Source of the DNA: SIG575 sp045632485
GTDB lineage: Bacteria > Bacillota > Clostridia > Oscillospirales > Acutalibacteraceae
Length of the DNA: 23,402 bases
Assembly: GCA_045632485.1 (NCBI GenBank)
Contig: JAZQWT010000042.1
Span: 1-23,402, forward strand
Reading direction: 5' to 3'
Numbering within the stretch: position 1 is the first letter of the stretch; each line of letters starts with the position of its first letter. The translations under genes were made by a program, and so were the position numbers. Positions 13,453 through 21,847 of the stretch are shown here, in pieces. A model generated the notes under the pieces. That model was given only the letters and a program-made list of their open reading frames with translations. It did no database searches and was not told the origin of the DNA.

Positions 13453-15084
13453 ATGAAAAAACTAATTTCTGTTTTGATGTGCCTTGCAGTTGTTCTTACC
13501 TGCATCTGTGTTATCAGCTCTGCGGCTGAACCTGCTCCCACTTATTACATTGACAGTATAAACGGTGATGATGCAAATTCAGGCACAAGTGAAAACAATG
13601 CATGGAAAACAATTAACAACCACGAGTGGGAGTTTGTTCCCGGCACAAAAGTGCTTTTCAGACGTGGCGGTGTTTATGAAATGGAAGTAGTGCTTACAGC
13701 TTCAGGCACTAAAGAAAATCCTATTGTAATTTCTTCTTACGGTGAGGAAACAGAAGATAAACCTATTTTCAGAACTGCAGCCCATAATGAGGTTTTTGAG
13801 TTTATCGATTGCGATTATATAACTGTTTCTGATGTTGCAATTACAGCTCCCAACGGCGGTGGTATCTGGATAAGAGGTGCCGGTAAGCAGTCAAACGGTA
13901 TGGTTATTGAAAACGTAGATTTCTACGATATGCCTAACTTCGACCTCCATACAAGAGACCCCTTCGGTACAGGTGCAGCAGATGCACGTGCTGCTGTTAT
14001 GACAAACGGTCTCTGGGGACCTGAAGGCCTTTATAACTACACGGTTAATGATCTTACAATTAAAAACTGTACAGTGGAAAATTGTGCTAACGGATTTATG
14101 CTCTGGGGTATTGTAAGAGGTAACCCTGCAGAAACTCATGCAACAGTTGAAAGAACATATAATAAAAACGTTCTTGTTGACGGATGTTATTTCAACAATA
14201 TGTACGCCGAAGCTATTGTTGTAGGTGTGTGTGACGGTGCAAAAGTTACCAACTGTGCTGCTTTTAACACATGTCTCGGCGGTGCAGAGCCTTTACCCGA
14301 CGGAAGCATAGAATATTTCACAGCTTCAATGTGGTTCTGGGGCTCTAAAAACAGTGTTATCGAGCATACTGAAATTGCAGGTCAGAAAAACTTCGGCGAT
14401 GCCATGACAGTTGACTTTGACGCTGATTCAAACTACTGTACATATCAGTATATGTATTCTCACGATAATATAAGATTTATGTGTAATAATGCTATGGGCG
14501 GCAGACCTCAGGTAGGTAACACAGTGCGTTATTGCCTTTCTGTTAATGATAACGTGGGCAGAAGCAGTATGGCAAGCGGCTCAGGTGAAGTAGAATTTGC
14601 TTTTTATAATAACACAATTGTAAACGGCCACGAAATGCACGTTACAAATCTTGACAGCGGTGTTGTTGCTAATAATATTTTCACTTTCAAACCGGGTTAT
14701 TACTTCTATTATGACGACCGTAACCTTAATTCGAAAACAGATTTTACAAACAACTGCTACTATATGGCACCAAACCCGCCCTTCGATCTGCTTTCAATGA
14801 ACACGAGACCTGATTTCGCAGGTGATGATATGACAGACCCTGACAGCTTCCGTCTTGTGAAAGGTTCAAGACTTATCGGTGCAGGTGCTGAAAGAGAAGA
14901 TATTGAAAAAATGGAATACGACTTCTTTGGTGAAAAAGTTACATCAACTAACATCGGCTGTTACGGTGGTGACGGTGTTGATGCAAAACGTGATATATAC
15001 GATATCTTTGATGTTATCGTGGATATTGGCAGATTTTTCGCAGGCTTGTTCCAGAGATTGATTGACGGAACATTATTTGGTTAA
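13453..15084 (+). CDS. Secreted right-handed parallel beta-helix protein (polysaccharide lyase-like)
   Basis: A 543-aa protein. A signal peptide (MKKLISVLMCLAVVLTC...) has a likely cut near residue 25, after SSA. The mature N-terminus YYIDSINGDDANSGTSENNA and then PGTKVLFRRGGVY is the usual opening of Firmicute pectate-lyase-like right-handed beta-helix proteins, followed by rungs up to about residue 440. The C-terminus has an unusual hydrophobic/amphipathic tail (IFDVIVDIGRFFAGLFQRL) without LPXTG motif. Substrate cannot be read; the fold is shared by pectate lyases, chondroitinase-B-like lyases and some non-catalytic binders. The frame opens at 13393, but GAGGTG at 13440-13445 and the signal peptide fix the start at 13453. 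Cotranscribed with the DUF2804 gene 12 nt downstream. Confidence 0.85.
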   Translation: MKKLISVLMCLAVVLTCICVISSAAEPAPTYYIDSINGDDANSGTSENNAWKTINNHEWEFVPGTKVLFRRGGVYEMEVVLTASGTKENPIVISSYGEETEDKPIFRTAAHNEVFEFIDCDYITVSDVAITAPNGGGIWIRGAGKQSNGMVIENVDFYDMPNFDLHTRDPFGTGAADARAAVMTNGLWGPEGLYNYTVNDLTIKNCTVENCANGFMLWGIVRGNPAETHATVERTYNKNVLVDGCYFNNMYAEAIVVGVCDGAKVTNCAAFNTCLGGAEPLPDGSIEYFTASMWFWGSKNSVIEHTEIAGQKNFGDAMTVDFDADSNYCTYQYMYSHDNIRFMCNNAMGGRPQVGNTVRYCLSVNDNVGRSSMASGSGEVEFAFYNNTIVNGHEMHVTNLDSGVVANNIFTFKPGYYFYYDDRNLNSKTDFTNNCYYMAPNPPFDLLSMNTRPDFAGDDMTDPDSFRLVKGSRLIGAGAEREDIEKMEYDFFGEKVTSTNIGCYGGDGVDAKRDIYDIFDVIVDIGRFFAGLFQRLIDGTLFG

Positions 15085-15096
15085 GAGGTGTTTAAT

Positions 15097-16197
15097 ATGT
15101 CAAAAAACGAACAGAGAACTTACCAGAGCTTCTGGGATTGGGAAGAAAAATCAAAGCAGAGAGAGTACACTGAAAAAACAACGCTTTTGGGTGCTGACGG
15201 TACGCTCATCGCAAAAGGTTGGGCAAGAAGAAACGTTTTTGAATATGACAGAAACAGATCAACTCCCAACAACAGAAAGAAAGAATGGGATTTCTATCAG
15301 ATTTCTGACGGCAAATTTATGGTGCAGTTAAGTTTTGCCAATATTTCTATCGGAGGATATGTTGCTGCAAAGCTTATTGACCTTCGCAATAAAAAACAGA
15401 TTGTAGATGCTACCTCATTTTTCCTCGGCGGTAAGAATAAATATGTTCCTAACCCCAAGGGTGATGTTCCCAATAATTTTAAAGCGAGAATCGGTGCAGC
15501 AGAATTTGAATTTGATACAAAAGAGTTTGAAAGAACTCTTTATTTCAAGATGAATGTTAAAGGCAAGGATGTTATCTGCAATTTCCATATGGATATTGCT
15601 CCCGACCTTGAAAACATCACAACAGTTCTTCCTTTTAAAGGTTATCCCACAAAATATTTCATGACGACAAAACAGATGTGTATGCCCTGTTCAGGTACAT
15701 TTGAATATGGTGATGAAATTTACGAATTTTCAAAGGAAGATACTTTTGCTTCTCTTGACTGGGGCAGAGTTAACACTCCTTACAAAATGGTATGGTACTG
15801 GGGAAGCGGTTCAACTTATCTTGTTGATGAAAATGGCGAAAAACATCTTTTCGGCTTTGAAATCACATGGGGTATCGGCGATGAATCAAACGCAACCGAA
15901 ACATGTCTTTTCTATGACGGAAAAGCACATAAATTCGGTGCAATCGACGTTGAAACTTTCCCCAAACCTGATAAATATATGCAACCATGGAAATTCATTT
16001 CAGAAGACGGTAGATTCAACCTTACAATGGAACCTTTCTATGACCACCATTCTGACCTGAATGTTGCAAATCTTGCACGTATGCATTCACATCAGGTTCA
16101 CGGATTGTGGAGCGGTGATGTAACACTTGACGACGGCACAAAGCTGGAAATCAAAGATATGTATGCATTCTGTGAATACGTAGAAAATAAATGGTAA
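15097..16197 (+). CDS. DUF2804 domain-containing protein
   Basis: A 366-aa soluble protein matching DUF2804 over its length: an early WDWEEKSK...TLLGADGTLIAKGWARR block, LDWGRVNTPYKMVWYWGSG in the middle, FGFEITWGIGDESNATET and the FYDGKAHKFG segment. The family is of unknown function; some members sit near carbohydrate or lipid genes. No signal peptide. A GTG at 15088 could extend the frame, but GAGGTG at 15085-15090 is the ribosome binding site for the ATG at 15097. Second gene of the operon with the secreted beta-helix protein. The family was named by recognition of conserved segments, without a profile search. Confidence 0.82.
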   Translation: MSKNEQRTYQSFWDWEEKSKQREYTEKTTLLGADGTLIAKGWARRNVFEYDRNRSTPNNRKKEWDFYQISDGKFMVQLSFANISIGGYVAAKLIDLRNKKQIVDATSFFLGGKNKYVPNPKGDVPNNFKARIGAAEFEFDTKEFERTLYFKMNVKGKDVICNFHMDIAPDLENITTVLPFKGYPTKYFMTTKQMCMPCSGTFEYGDEIYEFSKEDTFASLDWGRVNTPYKMVWYWGSGSTYLVDENGEKHLFGFEITWGIGDESNATETCLFYDGKAHKFGAIDVETFPKPDKYMQPWKFISEDGRFNLTMEPFYDHHSDLNVANLARMHSHQVHGLWSGDVTLDDGTKLEIKDMYAFCEYVENKW

Positions 16198-16199
16198 CA

Positions 16200-16234
16200 A
16201 AAATGGCTGATACATAAAATGTATCAGCCATTTT
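16200..16234. terminator. Bidirectional terminator between the DUF2804 gene and gtrA
   Basis: AAAATGGCTGATACAT (16200-16215) and ATGTATCAGCCATTTT (16219-16234) form a perfect 16-bp stem with a 3-nt loop. T runs follow on both strands, so it serves both convergent transcripts. Confidence 0.93.
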
Positions 16235-16241
16235 CAGATTG

Positions 16242-16706
16242 TTATTTTTGATTTTTCTTTTTGAAAATTACAAGTTTTGAGAAGAAGTAGTTAAGAATAA
16301 CAACTATAACCGCAAGGATGATTTTTGAAATCATCTTTCCGCCAAGAACAAAACCGAAAATATCAAGCTTGTATTTATCGAATCCCATTAAATCAACAAG
16401 TGTGAACAAACCTGCTTCTTCAATTATAAACGATAATACTCTTGCTGCAAAGAAAGAAAAAATTTCTTTGCAGATTTTTTTTGTCTGCCATATATGGCTT
16501 TCGAATACAAAAAGTTTATTTGTAATGTATGCAAAAACTACGGAAACAAACCAGGCAATAACGTTTGAAATAAGGTACCGTTCTTCACCCAGTACAACGT
16601 TGAAAAACTTAAATGCCGCAAAGTTTACAAGGGTTGTGAGTGCACCGAAAAATACATAAAGTATAAGCTCTTTGTATTTAATAATTAAATCACGGATTTT
16701 CTTCAT
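16242..16706 (-). CDS. GtrA family membrane protein (flippase-type partner)
   Basis: A 154-aa protein with four membrane helices (about 10-35, 44-68, 82-106, 126-148) and the GtrA signature: FGALTTLVNFAAF in helix 1 and AYITNKLFVFES after helix 2. GtrA proteins are thought to flip polyprenyl-phosphate-linked sugars made by a GtrB-type glycosyltransferase. Its start lies inside the end of the upstream glycosyltransferase gene (17-bp overlap), and its own ribosome binding site is weak, so it is coupled to that gene. Last gene of the minus-strand operon. Length and helix count are normal for the family. Confidence 0.92.
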   Translation of the reverse strand: MKKIRDLIIKYKELILYVFFGALTTLVNFAAFKFFNVVLGEERYLISNVIAWFVSVVFAYITNKLFVFESHIWQTKKICKEIFSFFAARVLSFIIEEAGLFTLVDLMGFDKYKLDIFGFVLGGKMISKIILAVIVVILNYFFSKLVIFKKKNQK

Positions 16707-17637
16707 AAGTTAAAATCTCTTTCGCAATATATACAGGTCTGTTCTTGACCTGGGTGTGAATTTTTCCGATATATGTTCCCATAATTCCCATAAAAACGGA
16801 AAGTATTGAGAAAAGGAAAATAATCAGACAGGCAAGGTAACCTGTTGTGCAATCTTTATCAAAAGCAAAGTCTGCCACAAGAAGACAAAGCAATAAAACG
16901 ACATCCAGAAGAGCAGAACCTACACCGAAATATGCAGGAAGCTTAAGGGGAAGGTCGGTATAAGCCATAATGCCGTCAAGAGCATATCTGATAAGTTTTT
17001 TTACAGACCATTTTGTTTCTCCGCTTTCGCGGTCCATTACCTGATAGGGGATAGAACATACATTATAACCTATCCAGGAGAAAATACCTTTTGAAAAACG
17101 GTGATATTCTGTAAGTTCAATAATCGACTGAACGACTTTTCTTCTCATTGTTCTGAAATCGCTTGCATCTTCAATGAAATGAACGTCACTTACTTTGTTG
17201 ATTACCGAATAAAAAGAGGTTTTGATTTTGCTGAGAAGTTTTCCGTCTTTTCTCTTTTCCTGAAAAGCGGCAACCATATCAAACTCAGGATTCATATCAA
17301 GTATTTTGCCCATCTGTACAGCTACTTCAGGTCTCTGCTGCATATCGGCATCAATAATTGTTGTATACTCGCCGCACGACGCATTAAGTCCTGCATACAT
17401 TGCAGCTTCTTTGCCGAAGTTGCGGGAAAAATTAATTACCTTGATTTTTACATCCTTGTTTTCATCAAACAATTTTTTTAACTTTTCACCTGTTTTATCA
17501 CGGCTTCCGTCGTTGACAAAAATAAGTTCAAAGTCTTCTGTATAGCCTTTCATTGCTTCTTTTGCTGCGGAGAAAAATATTTCCACATTTCCCTCTTCGT
17601 TGAAGCAGGGAATAACAAGAGAATGTTTAATTTTCAT
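16690..17637 (-). CDS. GtrB/DPM1-like family 2 glycosyltransferase
   Basis: A 315-aa protein. Residues 1-230 form a GT-A domain: VIPCFNEEGN (8-17), FVNDGSRDKT (40-49), IDADMQQRPE with the DAD at 96-98, and RESGETKWS at 203-211. Two C-terminal membrane helices follow (about 234-256 and 266-291), as in GtrB. Such enzymes move a sugar from a nucleotide sugar to undecaprenyl phosphate on the inner face. Its pairing with gtrA fits the GtrA/GtrB system, which adds side sugars to surface polymers. AGGAGG lies 10 nt before the ATG. It follows the DHHW gene after 72 nt; a -10-like TATACT (17665-17660, minus strand) with a dyad next to it may give this gene its own promoter. Confidence 0.93.
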   Translation of the reverse strand: MKIKHSLVIPCFNEEGNVEIFFSAAKEAMKGYTEDFELIFVNDGSRDKTGEKLKKLFDENKDVKIKVINFSRNFGKEAAMYAGLNASCGEYTTIIDADMQQRPEVAVQMGKILDMNPEFDMVAAFQEKRKDGKLLSKIKTSFYSVINKVSDVHFIEDASDFRTMRRKVVQSIIELTEYHRFSKGIFSWIGYNVCSIPYQVMDRESGETKWSVKKLIRYALDGIMAYTDLPLKLPAYFGVGSALLDVVLLLCLLVADFAFDKDCTTGYLACLIIFLFSILSVFMGIMGTYIGKIHTQVKNRPVYIAKEILTYEENP

Positions 17638-17659
17638 TGTATCATCCTCCTTTTTAATC

Positions 17660-17679
17660 AGTATAACACATAATTGTGT
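17660..17679 (-). promoter_or_regulatory. Possible internal promoter and dyad upstream of the glycosyltransferase
   Basis: On the minus strand a TATACT -10 (17665-17660) is preceded by a dyad ACACA-TAAT-TGTGT (17666-17679, read on plus). No good -35 is seen, so the promoter would need an activator or not be used. Confidence 0.35.
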
Positions 17680-17709
17680 AGATTTTTTTACTATTTTAGA
17701 AACATATCA

Positions 17710-18834
17710 TTATTTAAGCCAGGGGAAGTTTACATCTGACATAAAGTTTGACAAACTGTAACAGATAAGGATATTGGTAAATCCGCCTTCCTTTGCAAGG
17801 TCTGAAACAGAATCGTGATAATATCTCAAATCCACAAGTGTAACATTTTCAAAAGAATTAGCAAGAAAAGTTCCGAGACAGTTTGCATAGGAATCTCTTA
17901 TTACAAGAAGCTTACCCTGACCCTTTGCATCGGGATTATCAATTGAAACTTTTGCATGGTTACCGTTCAGGTAAACTGTATATTTGTCAAGCTCGGTAAG
18001 TCTTTCTTCATAGAAAAGTCCGTTGTGAGGCTTGTTATCGGAATCTGAAACAACAATAAAAGCTGTGTCGTTTTTCCATAATTCAACGTCCTCCGAAGGG
18101 TAAAGCCACAGTCCTGCTCTTGAATGATTGGAGCCATAGAACCCGCCATATTTTTCAATGTCAAAGTCCTTCTGTGCGGGGTAATCTTTTTTTAGTACAT
18201 CCATGTAGCCTGTATATGCTGTATATGCACCTAAGCTTGTCCAATGGTGGTCAGTGAGATAGTAAAGAGCTTCTTTATTTCCGCTTTTTGCAAAAGCTGA
18301 ACATATGTCTATATAGTTTGCTATTCCCTTTGATGAAGCATAAATACTGTCTATTGCTTCATCATCAGTATAGTCGTTTTTAATACCTTTTATATTATCT
18401 TCATAAATAAAACCTGCTGAGGGCACAACCATAAGGTCCACGGGGATGTCAACCTTTTCTGTAAAAGCAGAAATATATGATGTGTTTCTCTTTATAGCGG
18501 CATCGCTGTATGCAGGCGGTGCCTCAACAAGACGATTGCTTTCAGCTACATAAATATCTTTTGTAACCTGTCTGCCTGTAAACAGGTTATAGTAAGATGA
18601 AACGCCTACAAAAAAGTCGCGGCCGGGGATTGCGTCTGCAAGATAAGTTTCAAGGTCTGCCGAAAATTTACCTGAAGAAATGTTTTCCCATGTAACTGCA
18701 GGGAATTCAGCGAGGTAACGTTTTTCTCTTTCTGAGAAGTCATTTTTCGGCATTGTCAGATAGAGCACAAACATAACAGCCAGAAATCCGATGAAGAGTA
18801 CAACAGAAATAATATTTAATTTTTTAGATTTCAT
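17710..18834 (-). CDS. DHHW family protein (DltD/AlgX-like partner of MBOAT)
   Basis: A 374-aa membrane-anchored protein with an N-terminal helix (about 6-27). The motif TDHHWTSLGA (DHHW at 195-198) names the family, and RDSYAN (Asp314, Ser315) fits the serine of the related SGNH-like AlgX/AlgJ fold. Such proteins stand next to MBOAT enzymes and move acyl groups to extracellular polysaccharide. GGAGGGAC at 18841-18848 (minus) is the ribosome binding site, overlapping the MBOAT stop, so the pair is translated together. The protein is full length. Which polymer is acylated is unknown; exopolysaccharide or wall polymer are both possible. Confidence 0.9.
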   Translation of the reverse strand: MKSKKLNIISVVLFIGFLAVMFVLYLTMPKNDFSEREKRYLAEFPAVTWENISSGKFSADLETYLADAIPGRDFFVGVSSYYNLFTGRQVTKDIYVAESNRLVEAPPAYSDAAIKRNTSYISAFTEKVDIPVDLMVVPSAGFIYEDNIKGIKNDYTDDEAIDSIYASSKGIANYIDICSAFAKSGNKEALYYLTDHHWTSLGAYTAYTGYMDVLKKDYPAQKDFDIEKYGGFYGSNHSRAGLWLYPSEDVELWKNDTAFIVVSDSDNKPHNGLFYEERLTELDKYTVYLNGNHAKVSIDNPDAKGQGKLLVIRDSYANCLGTFLANSFENVTLVDLRYYHDSVSDLAKEGGFTNILICYSLSNFMSDVNFPWLK

Positions 18835-18848
18835 ATCTGTGTCCCTCC

Positions 18849-20234
18849 TCAGAAACGGAAATAAATGAACGGATTGTAACTGTCACTGACAAGTGTGCAT
18901 ATGCAAAGCAACATCATAACCGCAAGACCTGCGATTGTAACTATGTTTTTTGCAGTGCTTTCTTTTACTTTGTTGTAAAGCTTAGCACCGACAGGAGTTG
19001 CTGCAAGAACAGCTACAATAAATAAAGGTGCGTAGCCGAGCATTGTGTTGATATCTGTGGGCGCGGTGGCAGCAGGGGTAAAGAGTTTCTTTATGAATTC
19101 GCCAAGAACTGCAGTGTCTTCGAAATAGAAGAGTGCCCAACCAAGCATAACAATAATAATTGTGTAAATATGGCGGACGAATTTCGGAAGTTTATCAAGC
19201 AGTTTAAGCAGGAATGTTTTCTCGAGAATAAGAAGTATGCCGTAGTAAAGTCCCCAGAAAAGGAAGTTCCAGCTTGCACCATGCCAGAAGCCTGTAAGTG
19301 CCCACACGATGAGAAGGTTGATAATCTGACGTTTCATACCTTTTCTGTTGCCGCCCAGAGGAATGTAAACATATTCCTTGAACCATGTGGAAAGTGACAT
19401 ATGCCATCTTCTCCAGAAATCGGTAATGCTGTTGGAGATGTAGGGATAGTTAAAGTTTATAAGGAATTCAAATCCGAACATACGGCCAAGACCGATTGCC
19501 ATGTCGGAATATCCTGAGAAGTCAAAATAAAGCTGAAGTGAGTATGCAGCAATTCCCACCCAGGCAGCTGCTGTACCGCCTGTCTGCTGGATATTGTCCC
19601 ACAAAGCACCCATCTGGTTGGCAATAAGAATTTTCTTTGCAAGACCGATTATAAACATTTTTATGCCTGACGAAAAAGCGTCAATATTTTCCCTGCGTTC
19701 TGAGAGCTGACGAGCAACGTCAGTATATCTTACAATGGGACCTGCGATGAGCTGAGGGAAAAGAGCAACGTATGTACCGAAAGTAATGGGGTTTTTCTGT
19801 ACGGGAGCATCATCTCTGTAAACGTCAATAAGATAACTCATTGACTGGAAAATGTAGAAAGAAATACCTATAGGCAGAGTGATTTCGGGCACTGAAAAAT
19901 CTTTCATAAAAGGTAAAACGCTCTGCAGACTTTCAAGGAAGAAGGTTGCATATTTAAAATAACCTAAAAGAAGCAGATTGAGTATAATACCGATAACGAG
20001 AGCCGGTTTCGCACTTTTTCCTTTTTGTCGTTGCACATCAATAATAAACGCACAGACGTAGTTTAAAAGTACGGTGAATATCATAAGGAAAAGATAAACA
20101 GGTTCACCCCAACCATAGAAGAAAAGGCTGACGGCAAACAATACCAGGTTTCGGATTTTTCGCGGTGAGATATAATATAACAGTAAAACTACAGGTAAGT
20201 AGAAATACAGAAAGACATTACTTGAAAAAAGCAT
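18849..20234 (-). CDS. MBOAT family O-acyltransferase (AlgI/DltB-like)
   Basis: A 461-aa polytopic membrane protein with the MBOAT hallmarks: LFFYGWGEPVYLFLM near the N-terminus, FPQLIAGPIVRY (159-170), FDFSGYSDMAIGLGRMFG (238-255), FWRRWHMSLSTWFKEYVY (273-290) followed by IPLGGN, and FWHGASWNF with the catalytic His318. MBOAT enzymes pass acetyl or other acyl groups across the membrane to the DHHW/DltD-like partner, here the next gene. ATG at 20234 with AGGAG about 8 nt upstream. Length is normal for the AlgI/DltB type. The acyl donor and target polymer cannot be told from sequence. Confidence 0.96.
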   Translation of the reverse strand: MLFSSNVFLYFYLPVVLLLYYISPRKIRNLVLFAVSLFFYGWGEPVYLFLMIFTVLLNYVCAFIIDVQRQKGKSAKPALVIGIILNLLLLGYFKYATFFLESLQSVLPFMKDFSVPEITLPIGISFYIFQSMSYLIDVYRDDAPVQKNPITFGTYVALFPQLIAGPIVRYTDVARQLSERRENIDAFSSGIKMFIIGLAKKILIANQMGALWDNIQQTGGTAAAWVGIAAYSLQLYFDFSGYSDMAIGLGRMFGFEFLINFNYPYISNSITDFWRRWHMSLSTWFKEYVYIPLGGNRKGMKRQIINLLIVWALTGFWHGASWNFLFWGLYYGILLILEKTFLLKLLDKLPKFVRHIYTIIIVMLGWALFYFEDTAVLGEFIKKLFTPAATAPTDINTMLGYAPLFIVAVLAATPVGAKLYNKVKESTAKNIVTIAGLAVMMLLCICTLVSDSYNPFIYFRF

Positions 20235-20260
20235 TGAATCAGCTCCTGAAAAATAGGTGA

Positions 20261-20290
20261 AGTCAGACTCCTCTCAAGAGAAGTCTGACT
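20261..20290 (-). terminator. Hairpin between the DUF4358 and MBOAT genes (possible attenuator)
   Basis: AGTCAGACT (20261-20269) pairs with AGTCTGACT (20282-20290), extended loosely by TCT/AGA. In the minus direction the T run comes 7 nt after the stem, so termination would be partial. It may lower expression of the MBOAT genes relative to the lipoproteins, or simply protect the mRNA end. Confidence 0.45.
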
Positions 20291-20315
20291 ATGTTTTTAA
20301 GTTGATTAAATTCGA

Positions 20316-20798
20316 TTATTTACCGAAAGCATCGTTAACAACTGTAACGATTTCGTCAACAGAAGGAGAAACGATAAATGCAACGAAGTTACCGTTTGTG
20401 ATGATTTCTGCTTTGTTTACGATTTCGTGCTGTTCGGGTGAATAAGTTTTACTTGCTGCAGCCTGAACTTCAATACGTGTGTTAGCAAGTGAAACAATTT
20501 CCTGTGCTGCAGCTTCATCAACTGCTTCAATGAGCCAGATTTCGTCAGCAAGGAGACCGTCTGCAGCTTCAGCTACTTTAAGCTGAACAGTTTTTTCTGC
20601 TTCAATACCGAGAAGGTTAAGAATCATATCTTCTTCAAGGATTGTCATTTCGTTCATTTCAACTGCACTTTCGATTGATGCGTAAACTTCTTCTACGTTG
20701 ATTTCTGCAGCTTCAGCGTCCGGTGTTTCGTTTCCTGAACAAGCAGCAAAACTGAACATAAGTACAAGAGCAAGAATAAGAGTAATTAATTTTTTCAT
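20316..20798 (-). CDS. DUF4358 domain lipoprotein
   Basis: A 160-aa predicted lipoprotein. The signal MKKLITLILALVLMFSFAAC ends in a lipobox with Cys20. The mature protein is acidic and alanine-rich with the DUF4358 pattern (an AADGLLADEIWLIEAVDEAA stretch with the length and central block of the family). DUF4358 proteins have no known function but often accompany SGNH/MBOAT/DHHW genes in Firmicutes. A GTG three codons upstream (20807) is possible, but AAGGTG lies 7 nt before the ATG at 20798. It starts 18 nt after the SGNH gene stop, so they form one operon. Confidence 0.82.
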   Translation of the reverse strand: MKKLITLILALVLMFSFAACSGNETPDAEAAEINVEEVYASIESAVEMNEMTILEEDMILNLLGIEAEKTVQLKVAEAADGLLADEIWLIEAVDEAAAQEIVSLANTRIEVQAAASKTYSPEQHEIVNKAEIITNGNFVAFIVSPSVDEIVTVVNDAFGK

Positions 20799-20816
20799 TT
20801 TTTTCACCTTTTACCT

Positions 20817-21668
20817 TTATTTTTTATTAATAGAATTTTTAAGAGCGTCTACCCAGACTACGCAGCCTGCGTCACTCATATGAACATAGTTATCAGAACA
20901 ATACTCCGCTTTAAGACTGTTGTTATTGTCTTTCATAGGAGATGCGATATCAATATATCTGCAGTCATTTGCTTTTGCAAATTTTTTCAGCTCACCGTTG
21001 TATTCATCCATTCGTGCATTAGTCAGAGTACTTGTCTGACCTGCAAGGAAAATAGGTGTACCTGATTGAATAAATATTTTGATTTTTGGATTTTTCTCCC
21101 TGATGTTATCTACAAGTTTTTTCCAGTTTTCCATACATGTATCTATGGGGATATATCCTATGTCATTCATGCCTAACAAAATGAAAACTTTTTTTGCCTT
21201 GCACAGGGCAAGTGCATCCTGAGGAGTCATTACTTTTCCGCGGAAAGTGAGGTCCATTGTACCGTTGACCGCATGAGTGAGTGAATAACTGCTCATGCAA
21301 AGGAAGGTTGCTTTACCTAAAGCGGAATTGGCGTTGTTATAATACTGCAGTTTTACTGTTACAGAGTCACCTATGAAGGCTGCATCGTCAAAGTAATCAG
21401 CACTTACAGGCCCCTCTTGTTCAGCATCACTGCCTGAATCAAACGGATTTGCGTGAAACGGGTTGTGGTCTGTATCATAACTCATTGTTTTTTCTTCAGG
21501 TGCATCCACGTCTTTGTCCGCTTCTTCTATATTTACTGAGCTTCCTTGCATTGAAGCGGGGTTCTCATCTTTGCTTTCAGGATTGCTTTTACAGCCTGTA
21601 AGAACTGAACTCATCGCAATAATAAGAACAAAAACAATGCACAGCGTGCGTATTGCCGATTTTCTCAT
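20817..21668 (-). CDS. SGNH/GDSL-type esterase lipoprotein
   Basis: A 283-aa predicted lipoprotein: signal peptide with lipobox LTGC (Cys26), an acidic linker (about 30-90), then an SGNH hydrolase domain. Block I FIGDSVT gives Ser102, GMNDIG gives Asn168, and SDNYVHMSD gives Asp259 and His263 (with three residues between Asp and His, which I take as normal for this subgroup). It could remove acyl groups from, or add them to, the polymer handled by the MBOAT/DHHW pair downstream. The frame opens at 21701, but the ATG at 21668 gives the signal peptide directly and has GAGGG upstream. A TATAAT at 21733-21728 (minus) may be the -10, but no good -35 is seen. First gene of the operon. Confidence 0.88.
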   Translation of the reverse strand: MRKSAIRTLCIVFVLIIAMSSVLTGCKSNPESKDENPASMQGSSVNIEEADKDVDAPEEKTMSYDTDHNPFHANPFDSGSDAEQEGPVSADYFDDAAFIGDSVTVKLQYYNNANSALGKATFLCMSSYSLTHAVNGTMDLTFRGKVMTPQDALALCKAKKVFILLGMNDIGYIPIDTCMENWKKLVDNIREKNPKIKIFIQSGTPIFLAGQTSTLTNARMDEYNGELKKFAKANDCRYIDIASPMKDNNNSLKAEYCSDNYVHMSDAGCVVWVDALKNSINKK

Positions 21669-21794
21669 AGGATTCCCTCTTATACATATAATAAATAACA
21701 AAAATCTTATTTCTTGTATGGTATCATATTATACGCTAAAAGTCAACAAATTTTATTCTTTTTCGGCACTGTTTTTATCTGTGAAAATCAAAAA

Positions 21795-21826
21795 AACAGC
21801 AGGAAAAAATTGCTTTTCCTGCTGTT
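21795..21826 (-). terminator. Terminator after the DUF5060/DUF4038 glycoside hydrolase
   Basis: AACAGCAGGAAAA (21795-21807) and TTTTCCTGCTGTT (21814-21826) form a perfect 13-bp stem with a 6-nt loop. In the minus direction seven T residues follow, 22 nt after the gene's stop. Confidence 0.9.
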
Positions 21827-21847
21827 AAAAATAGTCTGTCAGGGTGT

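Noticed and set aside
20261..20290. Riboswitch or strong terminator before the MBOAT gene
   Set aside because: Only a simple hairpin with a mismatch and a distant T run is visible; no larger conserved RNA structure was recognised.
20817..21668. Inactive SGNH enzyme because Asp and His are separated by three residues
   Set aside because: The spacing looks normal for this Firmicute subgroup, and Ser, Asn and His blocks are all intact.
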